Of a DNA stretch of 64,000 bases, positions 52,502 through 61,774 are shown piece after piece (the first letter of the stretch is position 1; each line of letters opens with the position of its first letter). A program made the position numbers and the translations under genes. The notes beneath the pieces are model-generated. The model saw nothing but the letters and a program-made list of their open reading frames with translations. It was not told where the DNA came from and made no database searches. This DNA is from Alloprevotella rava (GTDB taxonomy: Bacteria; Bacteroidota; Bacteroidia; Bacteroidales; Bacteroidaceae): contig NZ_JACICA010000003.1 in the NCBI RefSeq assembly GCF_014195585.1, positions 1 through 64,000 on the forward strand, given 5' to 3'.

Positions 52502-53280
52502 TAATCAATTTATTGTTAGGCGTATTGCTTTTGCTGGGTATAGCATGGATAGCTCTCGGCATCGCATTTCTCTGGAGGCTGTTCCAAGACTCTACAACCC
52601 AATCGGGGGAAAACAACCCGAACCGGAAAGGAAACAGGCAAGGCGAACGTCCAAAGCCTTCTGTTTCCCAAGAGCAGATTGACAATGCCCGCCATCTTTT
52701 GGTGGGCAGGAGTAAACCTTTCGTTTCCCCGTCTATCTCCAAAGTTCCCGCTGTTTCCTCAACTGAAAATCCAGCCGATAATCCCAATACCTTTGCAGCG
52801 GAAAACTCACTGGTGCCCGAAGAAACAGAAGATGCGGAAGGCATGGAAGAGGACAACGAGCTGCAGGTTAACTACACAATGGACGAATCTGACGAAGACA
52901 GCATCGTTCGTGAAGAGCTGCAAATCGCTGACGCTGCTTTACCCGAAGTCTCACCCTCCGCTATTCTTGCAAGGGAAGTAGTCCGTATTACCGGCTGGCA
53001 CAAGAATGACGATGCGCTTGATGAGGAAAACGAAGCAGAGGTGCAGAATATGCTGCAAAGCATATGGGGCACGCAGCTTATGGACTATATCAAGGAGGCA
53101 ACGCTCAAGCAGGAGAAAGACCATCAAAAGCTACTTGCTGCCATTCGCAAAGCGGAAGAAGCGGAATTAGAGGAAAGTAATATTAGCTCTTCTTCTGACT
53201 TTGAAACGAACTTAAACGTAGAGAGCAGCAACAGCGATGCTTCGGAAGATGACGAGCGTCCACTTTCATACTATCTGTAA
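52498..53280 (+). CDS. Conjugal transfer protein, TraC/TraD-like
   Basis: 260 aa. One N-terminal membrane helix (LLLGVLLLLGIAWIALGIAF) is followed by a long acidic, low-complexity cytosolic or periplasmic region, and a conserved helical patch near residues 160-215 (AREVVRITGWHKNDDALDEE, WGTQLMDYIKEATLKQ). By position, third after traA and traB, it corresponds to TraC or TraD of CTnDOT-type elements; the name is not certain. It overlaps traB by 4 bp. Confidence 0.7.
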   Translation: MIINLLLGVLLLLGIAWIALGIAFLWRLFQDSTTQSGENNPNRKGNRQGERPKPSVSQEQIDNARHLLVGRSKPFVSPSISKVPAVSSTENPADNPNTFAAENSLVPEETEDAEGMEEDNELQVNYTMDESDEDSIVREELQIADAALPEVSPSAILAREVVRITGWHKNDDALDEENEAEVQNMLQSIWGTQLMDYIKEATLKQEKDHQKLLAAIRKAEEAELEESNISSSSDFETNLNVESSNSDASEDDERPLSYYL

Positions 53281-53314
53281 AACTAGTGTTTTTGTTCATA
53301 TTGTACAGTGTTCG

Positions 53315-53378
53315 AGGGGTGGCTCAAAAGTAAAACAATCATCCCATATCTGTCATACGATAAAACCGAGCCACCCCT
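53315..53378. promoter_or_regulatory. 11-bp inverted repeat upstream of traE
   Basis: AGGGGTGGCTC (53315-53325) and GAGCCACCCCT (53368-53378), perfectly complementary with a 42-nt loop, in the only sizeable gap (154 bp) of the first half of the tra operon. It may be an attenuator, a processing stem or an operator that sets traE-G expression apart from traA-D. Confidence 0.5.
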
Positions 53379-53434
53379 TACCACCTCTATCTAAAAGAAA
53401 ACAATTCATTTAACAACTTAAAATAAAAAGAACA

Positions 53435-53737
53435 ATGAACAACAAAAAGAAAATCACAATGCTACTCCTGATGGCTATCACTGCCGTAGGAGCATACGCA
53501 CAGGGCAACGGCATGGCGGGTATCAATGAAGCCACAAAGATGGTAACAAGCTATTTTGATCCCGGAACAAAGCTTATCTATGCCATCGGAGCCGTGGTAG
53601 GTCTGATTGGAGGCATTAAAGTGTACAACAAGTTCTCAAGTGGTGACCCCGATACGAGCAAGACCGCAGCCTCTTGGTTCGGTGCGTGTATCTTCTTGAT
53701 TGTGGCTGCCACTATCCTGAGAAGTTTCTTCCTGTAA
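53435..53737 (+). CDS. traE: Conjugal transfer protein TraE (DUF4134), pilin-like
   Basis: 100 aa. Signal peptide at residues 1-22 (LLLMAITAVGAYAQ), then two hydrophobic helices (IYAIGAVVGLIGGIKVY and FGACIFLIVAATILRSFFL). Size and topology match VirB2-type pilins, and DUF4134 is TraE of Bacteroides elements. It sits four bases before traF. Confidence 0.9.
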   Translation: MNNKKKITMLLLMAITAVGAYAQGNGMAGINEATKMVTSYFDPGTKLIYAIGAVVGLIGGIKVYNKFSSGDPDTSKTAASWFGACIFLIVAATILRSFFL

Positions 53738-53741
53738 GGCG

Positions 53742-54077
53742 ATGGCTGCATTTGAAATCAACAAGGGTGTAGGCCGGACGGTAGAGTTCAAGGGCTTGAA
53801 GGCGCAGTACCTCTTCCTCTTTGCAGGAGGGCTGCTGGCAGTCTTCATTCTCGTGGTCATTCTCTATCTCTGCGGCATCAGTCAGATAGCCTGTCTTGTC
53901 ATAGGTGTAGTGGGTGCCACCATAGTGGTGTGGCAAACGTTCACCATGAACAGAAAGTACGGGCAGTACGGACTGATGAAGAAAGGAGCAGTGCGTATGC
54001 ATCCACGCTACCTTGTGAACCGCCGTACGGTCTGCCACCTTATCCGTAACTTTCAACCAAAGAAAGCGAAGAAATGA
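53742..54077 (+). CDS. traF: Conjugal transfer protein TraF (DUF4133), VirB3-like
   Basis: 111 aa. Two adjacent membrane helices (about residues 27-70; LFLFAGGLLAVFILVVILYL) are followed by a basic cytosolic tail. It corresponds to VirB3, an inner-membrane partner of the VirB4 ATPase. Its stop overlaps the traG start by 4 bp (ATGA). Confidence 0.9.
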   Translation: MAAFEINKGVGRTVEFKGLKAQYLFLFAGGLLAVFILVVILYLCGISQIACLVIGVVGATIVVWQTFTMNRKYGQYGLMKKGAVRMHPRYLVNRRTVCHLIRNFQPKKAKK

Positions 54078-56587
54078 GAAATAAAAGCAAGATAACCACC
54101 TTGGAATCTAAGTTTCCACTGCTCTCCATAGAGCAGGGCTGTCTGGTGAGCAAAGATGCTGACATCACGGTGGCTTTCCGTGTGGAGCTGCCCGAACTCT
54201 TTACCGTCACCTCTACAGAATACGAAGCAATGCACTCTGCCTGGCATAAGGCAATCAAGGTGCTACCCAATTACAGCATCGTACACAAGCAGGACTGGTT
54301 CATCAAGGAGGACTATCAAGGAAAGCTCTCCGATGGCGGACTGAGCTTCCTTGCCCGTTCCTCTGAACGGCATTTCAACGAACGTCCGTATCTCCACCAT
54401 TCAGTCTATCTCTTCCTTACCAAGACCAACAAGCAGCGCATGGCACAGCAGAGCAACTTCTCTTCACTCTGCCGTGGACACCTGTTACCCAAGGAAATCA
54501 CCAACAAGGAGGAGGTGATGAAGTTTATGGAAGCCGTAGACCAGTTCGAGCGTATCATCAATGATACCGAGCAGATAAGGATTGTCCGCATGACTGAAGA
54601 CGAGTTAGTTGGCACAAATGAAAAGGGCGGTCTGCTTGACCGTTACTTCTCCCTTTCTGAAGAGGGACATGCTTCATTGGAGGACATCCGTCTGGGCGCA
54701 GACCTTGTGCGTGTGGGCGACAATATGCTTTGTCTACACACACTCTCCGACACGGATGACCTGCCTACAACGGTCAGTACGGATAGTCGGTATGAGCGAC
54801 TATCAACAGACAGGAGCGATTGTCGTCTTTCCTTTGCCTCTCCCGTGGGTCTGATGTTGCCCTGCAACCATATCTATAACCAGTATCTCTTCATCGAGGA
54901 CAGCGATGCCAACTTGGAACGCTTTGAGAAGCAGGCAAGGAATATGCACTCGCTGGCACGCTACAGCCGTAGCAACCAAATCAACGAGGAATGGATACAG
55001 GAGTATCTCAATATCGCCCACTCACAGGGACTGACCTCCATCCGTGCCCACTTCAACGTGCTGGCATGGAGTAGCGATAAGGAAGAACTTCGCCAGATCA
55101 AGAATGACGTGGGTTCAGCACTTGCTCTTATGGAATGCCACCCTCGCCACAACACCATTGATGCGGCAACGCTCTACTGGGCGGGTATTCCCGGCAATGC
55201 GGCAGACTTTCCCGCAGAAGAGTCATTCTATACTTTCATCGAGCCTGCCCTCTGTTTCTTTACGGCAGAGACGAACTACAAGGATTCGCTCTCTCCCTTC
55301 GGTATCAAGATGGCCGACCGCCTATCGGGAAAGCCTGTCCACTTGGACATCTCCGACCTGCCTATGAAAAAAGGCGTCATCACGAATAGGAATAAGTTCA
55401 TCTTAGGGCCCTCGGGCAGCGGCAAGAGTTTCTTTACCAACCACATGGTACGCCAGTATTACGAGCAGGGGGCGCACGTCCTCTTGGTCGATACGGGTAA
55501 CTCATATCAAGGATTGTGTGAGCTTATTCACCGCAAGACCAAAGGCGAGGACGGTGTGTATTTCACCTATACGAATGAAAGTCCGATTTCCTTCAATCCT
55601 TTCTACACCGATGATTACTTCTTCGATGTGGAAAAGCGGGAAAGTATCTGCACGCTCTTACTGACCCTTTGGAAGAGTGCCGATGAGCATATCACAAAGA
55701 CCGAAGCTGGCGAACTTGGTTCAGCCGTAAACTCCTATATCGAACTGATATGTGCAAATCACAGCGTTACGCCCTGTTTTAATACCTTCTATGAGTATCT
55801 GCGGGACGTGTACCGCAAGGATATGGAAAAGCGTGACATCAAGGTAACGCTCTCGGACTTCAATATTAACAACCTCTTAACTACATTGAAGCAATACTAT
55901 CGTGGCGGTCGTTATGATTTCCTGCTGAACTCGGACAAGAATATTGACCTGCTCTCCAAACGCTTCATCGTCTTCGAGATTGACCAAGTGAAGGATAATA
56001 AAGACCTCTTTCCTGTGGTAACGATTATCATCATGGAAGCCTTCATCAACAAGATGCGCCGATTAAAGGGTATCCGCAAGATGATTCTCATTGAGGAAGC
56101 GTGGAAAGCCATCGCTTCGGCAAACATGGCGGACTATATAAAATATTTGTATAAGACTGTCAGAAAGTATTTCGGGGAAGCCATTGTCGTGACGCAGGAA
56201 GTGGACGATATCATCCAGTCGCCCATTGTCAAGGAAAGTATCATCAACAACTCCGACTGCAAGATACTGCTCGACCAGCGCAAGTACATGACTAAGTTCG
56301 ACGGCATACAGGCGATGCTCGGTCTTTCGGAAAAGGAAAAGAGCCAGATACTATCCATCAACCAGAACAACGACCCGAACCGGCTCTACAAGGAAGTGTG
56401 GATAGGGCTGGGCGGTATGCAGAGTGCTGTCTATGCTACGGAAGTGAGCATGGAGGAATATCTGACCTACACCACGGAGGAAACCGAGAAGGTGGAGGTG
56501 ATGAACAGGGCGGCACAGCTTGGTGGGGATATCGAAACGGCTATTCGTCAGCTTGCACAAGAGAAACGGGCTGCACGAAATCGTTAA
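54074..56587 (+). CDS. traG: Conjugal transfer ATPase TraG (VirB4 type)
   Basis: 837 aa. The N-terminal CagE/VirB4 domain is followed by a RecA-like ATPase: Walker A LGPSGSGKSFFTNHMV near residue 445, and Walker B region MILIEEAWKAIA near 670. It powers pilus assembly and DNA transfer from the inner membrane's cytosolic face. It is full length with no visible defect. It ends 36 bp before a five-unit 22-bp tandem repeat. Confidence 0.95.
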   Translation: MRNKSKITTLESKFPLLSIEQGCLVSKDADITVAFRVELPELFTVTSTEYEAMHSAWHKAIKVLPNYSIVHKQDWFIKEDYQGKLSDGGLSFLARSSERHFNERPYLHHSVYLFLTKTNKQRMAQQSNFSSLCRGHLLPKEITNKEEVMKFMEAVDQFERIINDTEQIRIVRMTEDELVGTNEKGGLLDRYFSLSEEGHASLEDIRLGADLVRVGDNMLCLHTLSDTDDLPTTVSTDSRYERLSTDRSDCRLSFASPVGLMLPCNHIYNQYLFIEDSDANLERFEKQARNMHSLARYSRSNQINEEWIQEYLNIAHSQGLTSIRAHFNVLAWSSDKEELRQIKNDVGSALALMECHPRHNTIDAATLYWAGIPGNAADFPAEESFYTFIEPALCFFTAETNYKDSLSPFGIKMADRLSGKPVHLDISDLPMKKGVITNRNKFILGPSGSGKSFFTNHMVRQYYEQGAHVLLVDTGNSYQGLCELIHRKTKGEDGVYFTYTNESPISFNPFYTDDYFFDVEKRESICTLLLTLWKSADEHITKTEAGELGSAVNSYIELICANHSVTPCFNTFYEYLRDVYRKDMEKRDIKVTLSDFNINNLLTTLKQYYRGGRYDFLLNSDKNIDLLSKRFIVFEIDQVKDNKDLFPVVTIIIMEAFINKMRRLKGIRKMILIEEAWKAIASANMADYIKYLYKTVRKYFGEAIVVTQEVDDIIQSPIVKESIINNSDCKILLDQRKYMTKFDGIQAMLGLSEKEKSQILSINQNNDPNRLYKEVWIGLGGMQSAVYATEVSMEEYLTYTTEETEKVEVMNRAAQLGGDIETAIRQLAQEKRAARNR

Positions 56588-56623
56588 TCGGACAAGACAT
56601 ATAAAGGATATGTTGGTTTAGCC

Positions 56624-56733
56624 AAACGTAGACAAATAATGCTCCAAACGTAGATAAACAATTGGACAAACGTGTCCAATCAATTAGACAGTCGTGTCCA
56701 AATACTTGGACTAACTTGTCCAACTTATCTATA
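56624..56733 (+). repeat. Five tandem 22-bp units between traG and traI
   Basis: Units begin at 56624, 56646, 56668, 56690 and 56712, each exactly 22 bp. They share an opening AAACGT (drifting to AGTCGT and TAACTT), an AT-rich centre and, in three units, a GAC end. Units 2-5 together form three 18-bp dyads of the type TTGGAC-N6-GTCCAA at 56662-56679, 56684-56701 and 56706-56723, again 22 bp apart. This is iteron-like. The gap 56588-56811 holds no gene. Confidence 0.8.
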
Positions 56734-56811
56734 TAAAACAGCAAGCTGAATAGACATCCCTTAGTGGACATTCAGACAAACATAGTATTTACATCATAAA
56801 CAAAAAGAACA

Positions 56812-57444
56812 ATGAAAACAAGAATTTTAATGCTGCTGATGGGCACCGTCCTTTTATTCAGCGGAAAAGCCCACGCACAGTGGGTAGTAACCGATCCCGG
56901 TAACTTCGCGGGCAACATCGTCAATTCGGTCAAGGAGATTGCCACCGCCTCCAAGACGGTGAAGAACACCTTGGACGGGTTCAAGGAAGTGGAGAAACTC
57001 TACAACGACACCAAGAAGTATTACGATGCCTTAAAGAAGGTGAACAATCTCATCGGGGATGCCTACAAGGTCAAGGAGTGTATCCTGATGGTGGGCGACA
57101 TCTCGGAGATTTATGTTACCTCGTATAAGAAAATGCTCTCGGACAAGAACTTCCGCCCTTCGGAGCTCGCTGCGATGGCTTCGGGCTATGCCAAGCTCTT
57201 GGAGCAGAGCGGTGAGAGTCTCAAGGAACTAAAGTCCATCGTCAAGTCGGGTGTCCTCTCGATGAACGACCACGAGCGCATGCAGGCAATCGACCGTATT
57301 TATACCACGCTTAGGGAAAACCGTTCGCTCGTGTCCTACTACACAAGGAAAAATATTTCCGTAAGCTACGTGCGTGCAAGGGAAAAGAACAACCTTGCTT
57401 CTGTCAAGGCGCTCTATGGTAATACGGCAAGCAGGTATTGGTAA
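56812..57444 (+). CDS. traI: Conjugal transfer protein TraI (DUF4141), VirB5-like
   Basis: 210 aa. Signal peptide at residues 1-22 (ending AHAQ), then a soluble, helical periplasmic protein (VEKLYNDTKKYYDALKKVNN, LAAMASGYAKLLEQSGESLK). DUF4141/TraI proteins take the VirB5 role of minor pilin or assembly factor. It is the first gene after the 22-bp repeats and opens the second half of the tra operon, 42 bp before traJ. Confidence 0.85.
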   Translation: MKTRILMLLMGTVLLFSGKAHAQWVVTDPGNFAGNIVNSVKEIATASKTVKNTLDGFKEVEKLYNDTKKYYDALKKVNNLIGDAYKVKECILMVGDISEIYVTSYKKMLSDKNFRPSELAAMASGYAKLLEQSGESLKELKSIVKSGVLSMNDHERMQAIDRIYTTLRENRSLVSYYTRKNISVSYVRAREKNNLASVKALYGNTASRYW

Positions 57445-57486
57445 ATCTACAGAATAAAAAAGAACTTTCATAAAAAACTTTTGCTT

Positions 57487-58524
57487 ATGGATTTTGCCAG
57501 TTTACATGAGCTGCTCCGCTCCACCTATGATGAGATGATGCCGCTCTGTGCCCAGATGACGGGCATTGCCAAGGGTATTGCGGGCTTGGGTGCACTCTTT
57601 TATATTGCCCTTCGGGTATGGGCTTCCATAGCCCGTGCCGAGGCGATAGACGTCTTTCCCCTTCTCCGTCCCTTTGTCTTGGGTTTCTGCATCATGTTCT
57701 TCCCGACAGTCGTACTGGGTACGATGAATGCCGTTCTCTCGCCCGTAGTGCAGGGAACGGAAAGCATGGTGCATCAGCAGGAGACCAACTTGGCGGAGCT
57801 TACCGCCAAGCGTAACCGTCTGCAGGAGGAAGCCTACCTGCGCAATCCCGAAACAGCCTACTTGGTATCCAACGAGAAGTTCGACCAAAAGATAGAGGAA
57901 ATGGGTATCATCGGACCTGAAGATGCCGTGACGATAGCGGGTATGTATGCCGAGCGTGCTGCCTATCAGACCAAGCAGTGGGTGATGAAAATGGTGCACG
58001 ACCTCATGGAGCTGCTGTTCCATGCCGCAGGGCTTATCATCGACACGCTGCGCACGTTCATGCTCATCGTCCTTTCCATCCTCGGCCCGATTGTCTTCGG
58101 CATAGCCGTATGGGACGGTCTTGCAGGTTCGCTCACGGCTTGGTTCTCACGCTATATCTCTGTCTACCTGTGGCTGCCTGTCAGTTCTATCCTTACGGCA
58201 CTGCTTACGAAGATACAGGTGCTGATGGTACAGAAGGACATCGAAGCGCTCAGTGACCCCAACTACCTGCCTGATTCGGGGACGTGGTACTACATCGTCT
58301 TCTTCCTTATCGGTATCGTGGGTTACTTCTGCGTTCCCACCGTTGCAGGCTGGATTATCGAAGCAGGAGGCGGTATCGGCTCTTATGGTCGCAATGTCAA
58401 TCAAGCTGCACAGCGCGGTGCACAAAGTGCCTACACGGGCGGACGATATGCCGCAGCAGGTGCCGGGTCGGTTATCGGCAATGTCGGTGGACGTATCAAG
58501 GGTGCGCTGCTCAAAGGAAAATAG
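57487..58524 (+). CDS. traJ: Conjugal transfer protein TraJ (VirB6-like)
   Basis: 345 aa from ATG 57487; a TTG two codons upstream is less likely. Multiple membrane segments lie near residues 30-50, 60-80, 175-205, 215-240 and 265-295, and the tail is Gly/Ala-rich and soluble. This polytopic layout is that of VirB6/TrbL inner-membrane channel proteins. It is intact and transcribed with traI and traK. Confidence 0.88.
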   Translation: MDFASLHELLRSTYDEMMPLCAQMTGIAKGIAGLGALFYIALRVWASIARAEAIDVFPLLRPFVLGFCIMFFPTVVLGTMNAVLSPVVQGTESMVHQQETNLAELTAKRNRLQEEAYLRNPETAYLVSNEKFDQKIEEMGIIGPEDAVTIAGMYAERAAYQTKQWVMKMVHDLMELLFHAAGLIIDTLRTFMLIVLSILGPIVFGIAVWDGLAGSLTAWFSRYISVYLWLPVSSILTALLTKIQVLMVQKDIEALSDPNYLPDSGTWYYIVFFLIGIVGYFCVPTVAGWIIEAGGGIGSYGRNVNQAAQRGAQSAYTGGRYAAAGAGSVIGNVGGRIKGALLKGK

Positions 58525-58574
58525 AAATCAAGCAACTATGCTTAATTAATCAACAGCTATAAAAGGAAAAAGAA

Positions 58575-59198
58575 ATGGAATTCAAATCACTTGGTAATAT
58601 CGAGACCTCATTCAGACAGATAAGGCTCTACGCCTTTGTCTTTGCCATCGTCTGCGTGGCGATAAGCGGTTATGCCGTCTATGCCTCGTACAGTTTCGCT
58701 AAGGAGCAGCGGGAGAAAATCTATGTGCTTGACCAGGGAAAGTCGCTCATGCTTGCCCTCAGTCAGGATGCAAGTCGAAACCGTCCCGTAGAGGCAAGAG
58801 AGCATGTACGTCGCTTCCATGAGCTGTTCTTCACCATTGCGCCTGACAAGGATGCCATTGAGAAGAACATGGAACGTGCCTTCGTACTGTGTGACAAGTC
58901 GGCTTTCAACTATTACAAGGACTTGGCAGAGAAGGGCTATTATAACCGTGCCATATCGGGCAATGTCAATCAGCGCATAGAGGTGGACTCTATCCACTGC
59001 AACTTCAATACTTACCCTTATACGGTAACGACTTATGCACGGGAGTTTATCGTCCGTCAGAGCAACGTTACAGAGCGCAGTCTTGTTACGACCTGCACGC
59101 TGCAGAACTCTGTCCGTTCGGACAACAACCCGCAAGGCTTCCTGATGGAGAACTTCCTCGTCAAGGAGAACAGGGACATACAGACTTATAAACGATAA
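58575..59198 (+). CDS. traK: Conjugal transfer protein TraK (VirB8-like)
   Basis: 207 aa. A short cytosolic N terminus, one membrane helix (YAFVFAIVCVAISGYAVYAS, about residues 18-37) and a periplasmic NTF2-like domain with the conserved tail NNPQGFLMENFLVKENRDI. VirB8-type proteins nucleate the inner-membrane complex. It ends four bases before traL. Confidence 0.9.
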   Translation: MEFKSLGNIETSFRQIRLYAFVFAIVCVAISGYAVYASYSFAKEQREKIYVLDQGKSLMLALSQDASRNRPVEAREHVRRFHELFFTIAPDKDAIEKNMERAFVLCDKSAFNYYKDLAEKGYYNRAISGNVNQRIEVDSIHCNFNTYPYTVTTYAREFIVRQSNVTERSLVTTCTLQNSVRSDNNPQGFLMENFLVKENRDIQTYKR

Positions 59199-59202
59199 GG
59201 CT

Positions 59203-59505
59203 ATGGCAAGGAAAAGAAACTTTTTACTCTCACGTCACTATCTGCGCTTTCACCTGTGGCTCCGCCATCGGTGTGAACGGCTCACGATAAGGCAGAGAAA
59301 GGAAATCGTCTATGGGCTGAGTTTCATCTATCTGCTCTGCTCGCTTTGGATGATAGCGCAGTTCTTCCTTCCTCCAAAGAAGGAGAAACTACCCATCCCC
59401 ACGGGAAAGCTGACGGACAGTCCGATACGGACGGACAGCACTTTACATGAGTTACACGGCAATTTTTACCTACAACATCATCAAACAATCAAGGAAAATG
59501 GATAA
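59203..59505 (+). CDS. traL: Conjugal transfer protein TraL (DUF3989)
   Basis: 100 aa. A basic N terminus rich in Arg/His (HYLRFHLWLRHRCERLTIRQ), one membrane helix (VYGLSFIYLLCSLWMIAQFF) and a short periplasmic tail. It has no known enzymatic role and is a constant member between traK and traM. Its last 8 bases overlap the traM start. Confidence 0.85.
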   Translation: MARKRNFLLSRHYLRFHLWLRHRCERLTIRQRKEIVYGLSFIYLLCSLWMIAQFFLPPKKEKLPIPTGKLTDSPIRTDSTLHELHGNFYLQHHQTIKENG

Positions 59506-60769
59506 TAAACAGAAAGAACAAATGAAGAAAGGCTTGGTCTTCGGAGGACTGGGACTGCTGTTTGCCCTCTCGATGTGGTTTATCTTCGCACCTTCGGGCA
59601 AGGATAAGACTGCAGCGGAGCAGGGACTCAATGACAGTATCCCGCAGGCAACGACAGAAAAGCTCACCGAAAACAAGCTCAAAGCCTATGAATTAGGCGA
59701 CAAGGCACACGAGGAGGAACAGACCCGCGAGGAGATGGGCAGACTGTCGGACTATTTCGCGCAGGACACTGCTCCATCAGAGGCGCAGCGTGCAGAGACG
59801 GCTGCTTCTACGGCAAAGATAGAAAGCTCCATGCATCGCTATGAGGAGAACAATCGCCTCTTGAACTCCTTTTACGCTCCCGACCCGCACGAGCAGGAGC
59901 GTGAAGCCCTGCGCTCGGAGATTGATAACCTTAAAAAGGAACTCTCTGCCAAAGACAGCAAGGAGGACAATGAAGAGAAACGGCAGCTTGCCTTGATGGA
60001 AAAGGGCTATCAGATGGCAGCGAAGTATCTTCCCAAGGCTTCTGCCGTTCCACCATCTTTGGGTAATGACTTTACCGAGGGTAAAGGGCAAACGTCAACG
60101 AACAAAGGTCAGAGTATGGGCAGTAATATAAGCGGAGGTTCGGCCGACTTGCCTGCAATGGAAATCTTGGCGGAACGCAAACAGGTAGTGTCCTCACTGG
60201 GGCAGCCGATGAGCGACGCTGACTTCATCAAGGAGTATGGCACGAAAGCACGCAACTTGGGCTTCCATTCGCTCGCAAGCACGGCTGCACCCACGATGCG
60301 CAACACACTCAAAGTGGTGGTGGACAGGACAACGACGCTCAAAGAGGGCGATAATGTCGTGCTCCGTCTGCTTGAAAGTGCCAAAGTGCAGGGCTTGCGT
60401 ATTCCACGACAAAGCCGACTGATAGCCGTCGCCAAGATAGAAGGTAACCGTATGCACCTGCTTGTCAAAAGCATTGAGGTGGACGGACATATCATAGGCG
60501 TCAAGCTCTCGGCATACGACATGGACGGACAGGAGGGTGTGTATATACCAGGTTCGGAGGACATCAATGCGCTTAAGGAAGTCGGGGCGAACATCGGCGG
60601 TTCAATGGGTACATCCTTTACCTTCGCTTCCTCTGCCAAGGACCAGATTATCTCCGAGGCTGCCCGTGGGGTGATGCAGGGTGCAAGTCAGCTGCTTCAG
60701 AAGAAACTGCGCACCGTCAAGGTAACGCTCAAGGGTGGCTACCGCCTTTTCTTGGTTCAGTCCAAATAA
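59498..60769 (+). CDS. traM: Conjugal transfer protein TraM (VirB10-like)
   Basis: 423 aa from ATG 59498 (MDNKQKEQMKKGLVFGGLGL), which overlaps the traL end by 8 bp. The frame is open 17 codons further up, but those lie within traL. One membrane helix at residues 12-30, a long charged coiled-coil periplasmic linker, then the C-terminal VirB10-type beta-domain (VVDRTTTLKEGDNVVLRLLE, RLIAVAKIEGNRMHLLVKSI). It spans the envelope and gates the outer channel. Confidence 0.9.
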   Translation: MDNKQKEQMKKGLVFGGLGLLFALSMWFIFAPSGKDKTAAEQGLNDSIPQATTEKLTENKLKAYELGDKAHEEEQTREEMGRLSDYFAQDTAPSEAQRAETAASTAKIESSMHRYEENNRLLNSFYAPDPHEQEREALRSEIDNLKKELSAKDSKEDNEEKRQLALMEKGYQMAAKYLPKASAVPPSLGNDFTEGKGQTSTNKGQSMGSNISGGSADLPAMEILAERKQVVSSLGQPMSDADFIKEYGTKARNLGFHSLASTAAPTMRNTLKVVVDRTTTLKEGDNVVLRLLESAKVQGLRIPRQSRLIAVAKIEGNRMHLLVKSIEVDGHIIGVKLSAYDMDGQEGVYIPGSEDINALKEVGANIGGSMGTSFTFASSAKDQIISEAARGVMQGASQLLQKKLRTVKVTLKGGYRLFLVQSK

Positions 60770-60818
60770 AACAATCGAAAATGATAAGTAAAAAATAACA
60801 TCAAATAAAAAAGGAACA

Positions 60819-61769
60819 ATGAAGAAATTTATTTTATCAATGGCTATGCTTACCATGGTGGGAGCAACAGCCACAGCACAGGAAAACAATGATGGTCTGA
60901 CACCAAGCCGTCCGCTTACTTCGGGCGAACTCTTTCAAGGTATGAGCCGTGCCATACCAAAGGGGCGTGTCGTTCTGCCGTATGGTCTTGACGTTACCTT
61001 TGACAAGACCGTGCATCTTATCTTCCCTTCTGCCATCCGCTATGTAGACTTGGGTTCACAGAACATCATCGCAGGGAAGGCGGAGGATGCTGAGAACGTA
61101 CTACGTGTAAAGGCTTCAGTGAAGGACTTTGAGACGGAAACCAATATGAGTGTCATCTGTGAGGACGGCTCATTTTACGCTTTTAATGTAAAATATGCCG
61201 ATGAACCGGAAAAGTTAAGTATCGAGATGAAAGACTTTCTCTCTACAACAGAAGGCAGGCTGCCAAGCAATCGCTCTGATATTTACTTTAAGGAACTTGG
61301 CAACGAGTCGCCCGTATTAGTAAAACTGATGATGCAGACCATCTACCAGAATGACAGACGCAGCATAAAGCATATCGGTGCGCAGCAGTTCGGCATGAAG
61401 TTCCTGCTGCGTGGCTTGTATGCCCATAACGGCTTGCTGTATTTCCACACTCGTATGGAAAACGGCACGAATATGCCATATTCGGTGGACTTCATCACAT
61501 TCAAGGTGGTAGATAAGAAGATGGCAAAGCGCACTGCCATTCAGGAGCAGGTATTGCAGCCGCTTCGTGCCTATCATCAGGTGATGCAGGTGCGTGGCAT
61601 GGGTAGTGAACACGCTGTGTTTGCGCTCGAGCAGTTTTCTCTTGCAGAGGACAAGCAGCTTGAAGTGACACTTTATGAGAGAAATGGCGGTCGCACGCTG
61701 ACCTTCCATGTAACGGCAGAAGACCTACAACTGGCAAAAAAGATTGATAACCTCAAACTGAAATGGTAG
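60819..61769 (+). CDS. traN: Conjugal transfer protein TraN (DUF4138, VirB9-like)
   Basis: 316 aa. Signal peptide at residues 1-20 (ending ATATAQ), then a beta-rich periplasmic/outer-membrane protein (VTFDKTVHLIFPSAIRYVDL, GLYAHNGLLYFHTRMENGTN). The opening TVHLIFPSAI is typical of the VirB9-like TraN family, which joins TraM in the outer-membrane core complex. Its stop falls between the two candidate starts of traO. Confidence 0.9.
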   Translation: MKKFILSMAMLTMVGATATAQENNDGLTPSRPLTSGELFQGMSRAIPKGRVVLPYGLDVTFDKTVHLIFPSAIRYVDLGSQNIIAGKAEDAENVLRVKASVKDFETETNMSVICEDGSFYAFNVKYADEPEKLSIEMKDFLSTTEGRLPSNRSDIYFKELGNESPVLVKLMMQTIYQNDRRSIKHIGAQQFGMKFLLRGLYAHNGLLYFHTRMENGTNMPYSVDFITFKVVDKKMAKRTAIQEQVLQPLRAYHQVMQVRGMGSEHAVFALEQFSLAEDKQLEVTLYERNGGRTLTFHVTAEDLQLAKKIDNLKLKW

Positions 61770-61774
61770 ACATT

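Noticed and set aside
53311-53380. GTTCGAGGGG near traE considered as a tRNA T-arm
   Set aside because: No anticodon or acceptor stem can be folded around it; the bases belong to the long inverted repeat.
56624-56733. Tandem 22-bp units considered as a CRISPR array
   Set aside because: The units abut with no unique spacers, and no cas gene is in the window.
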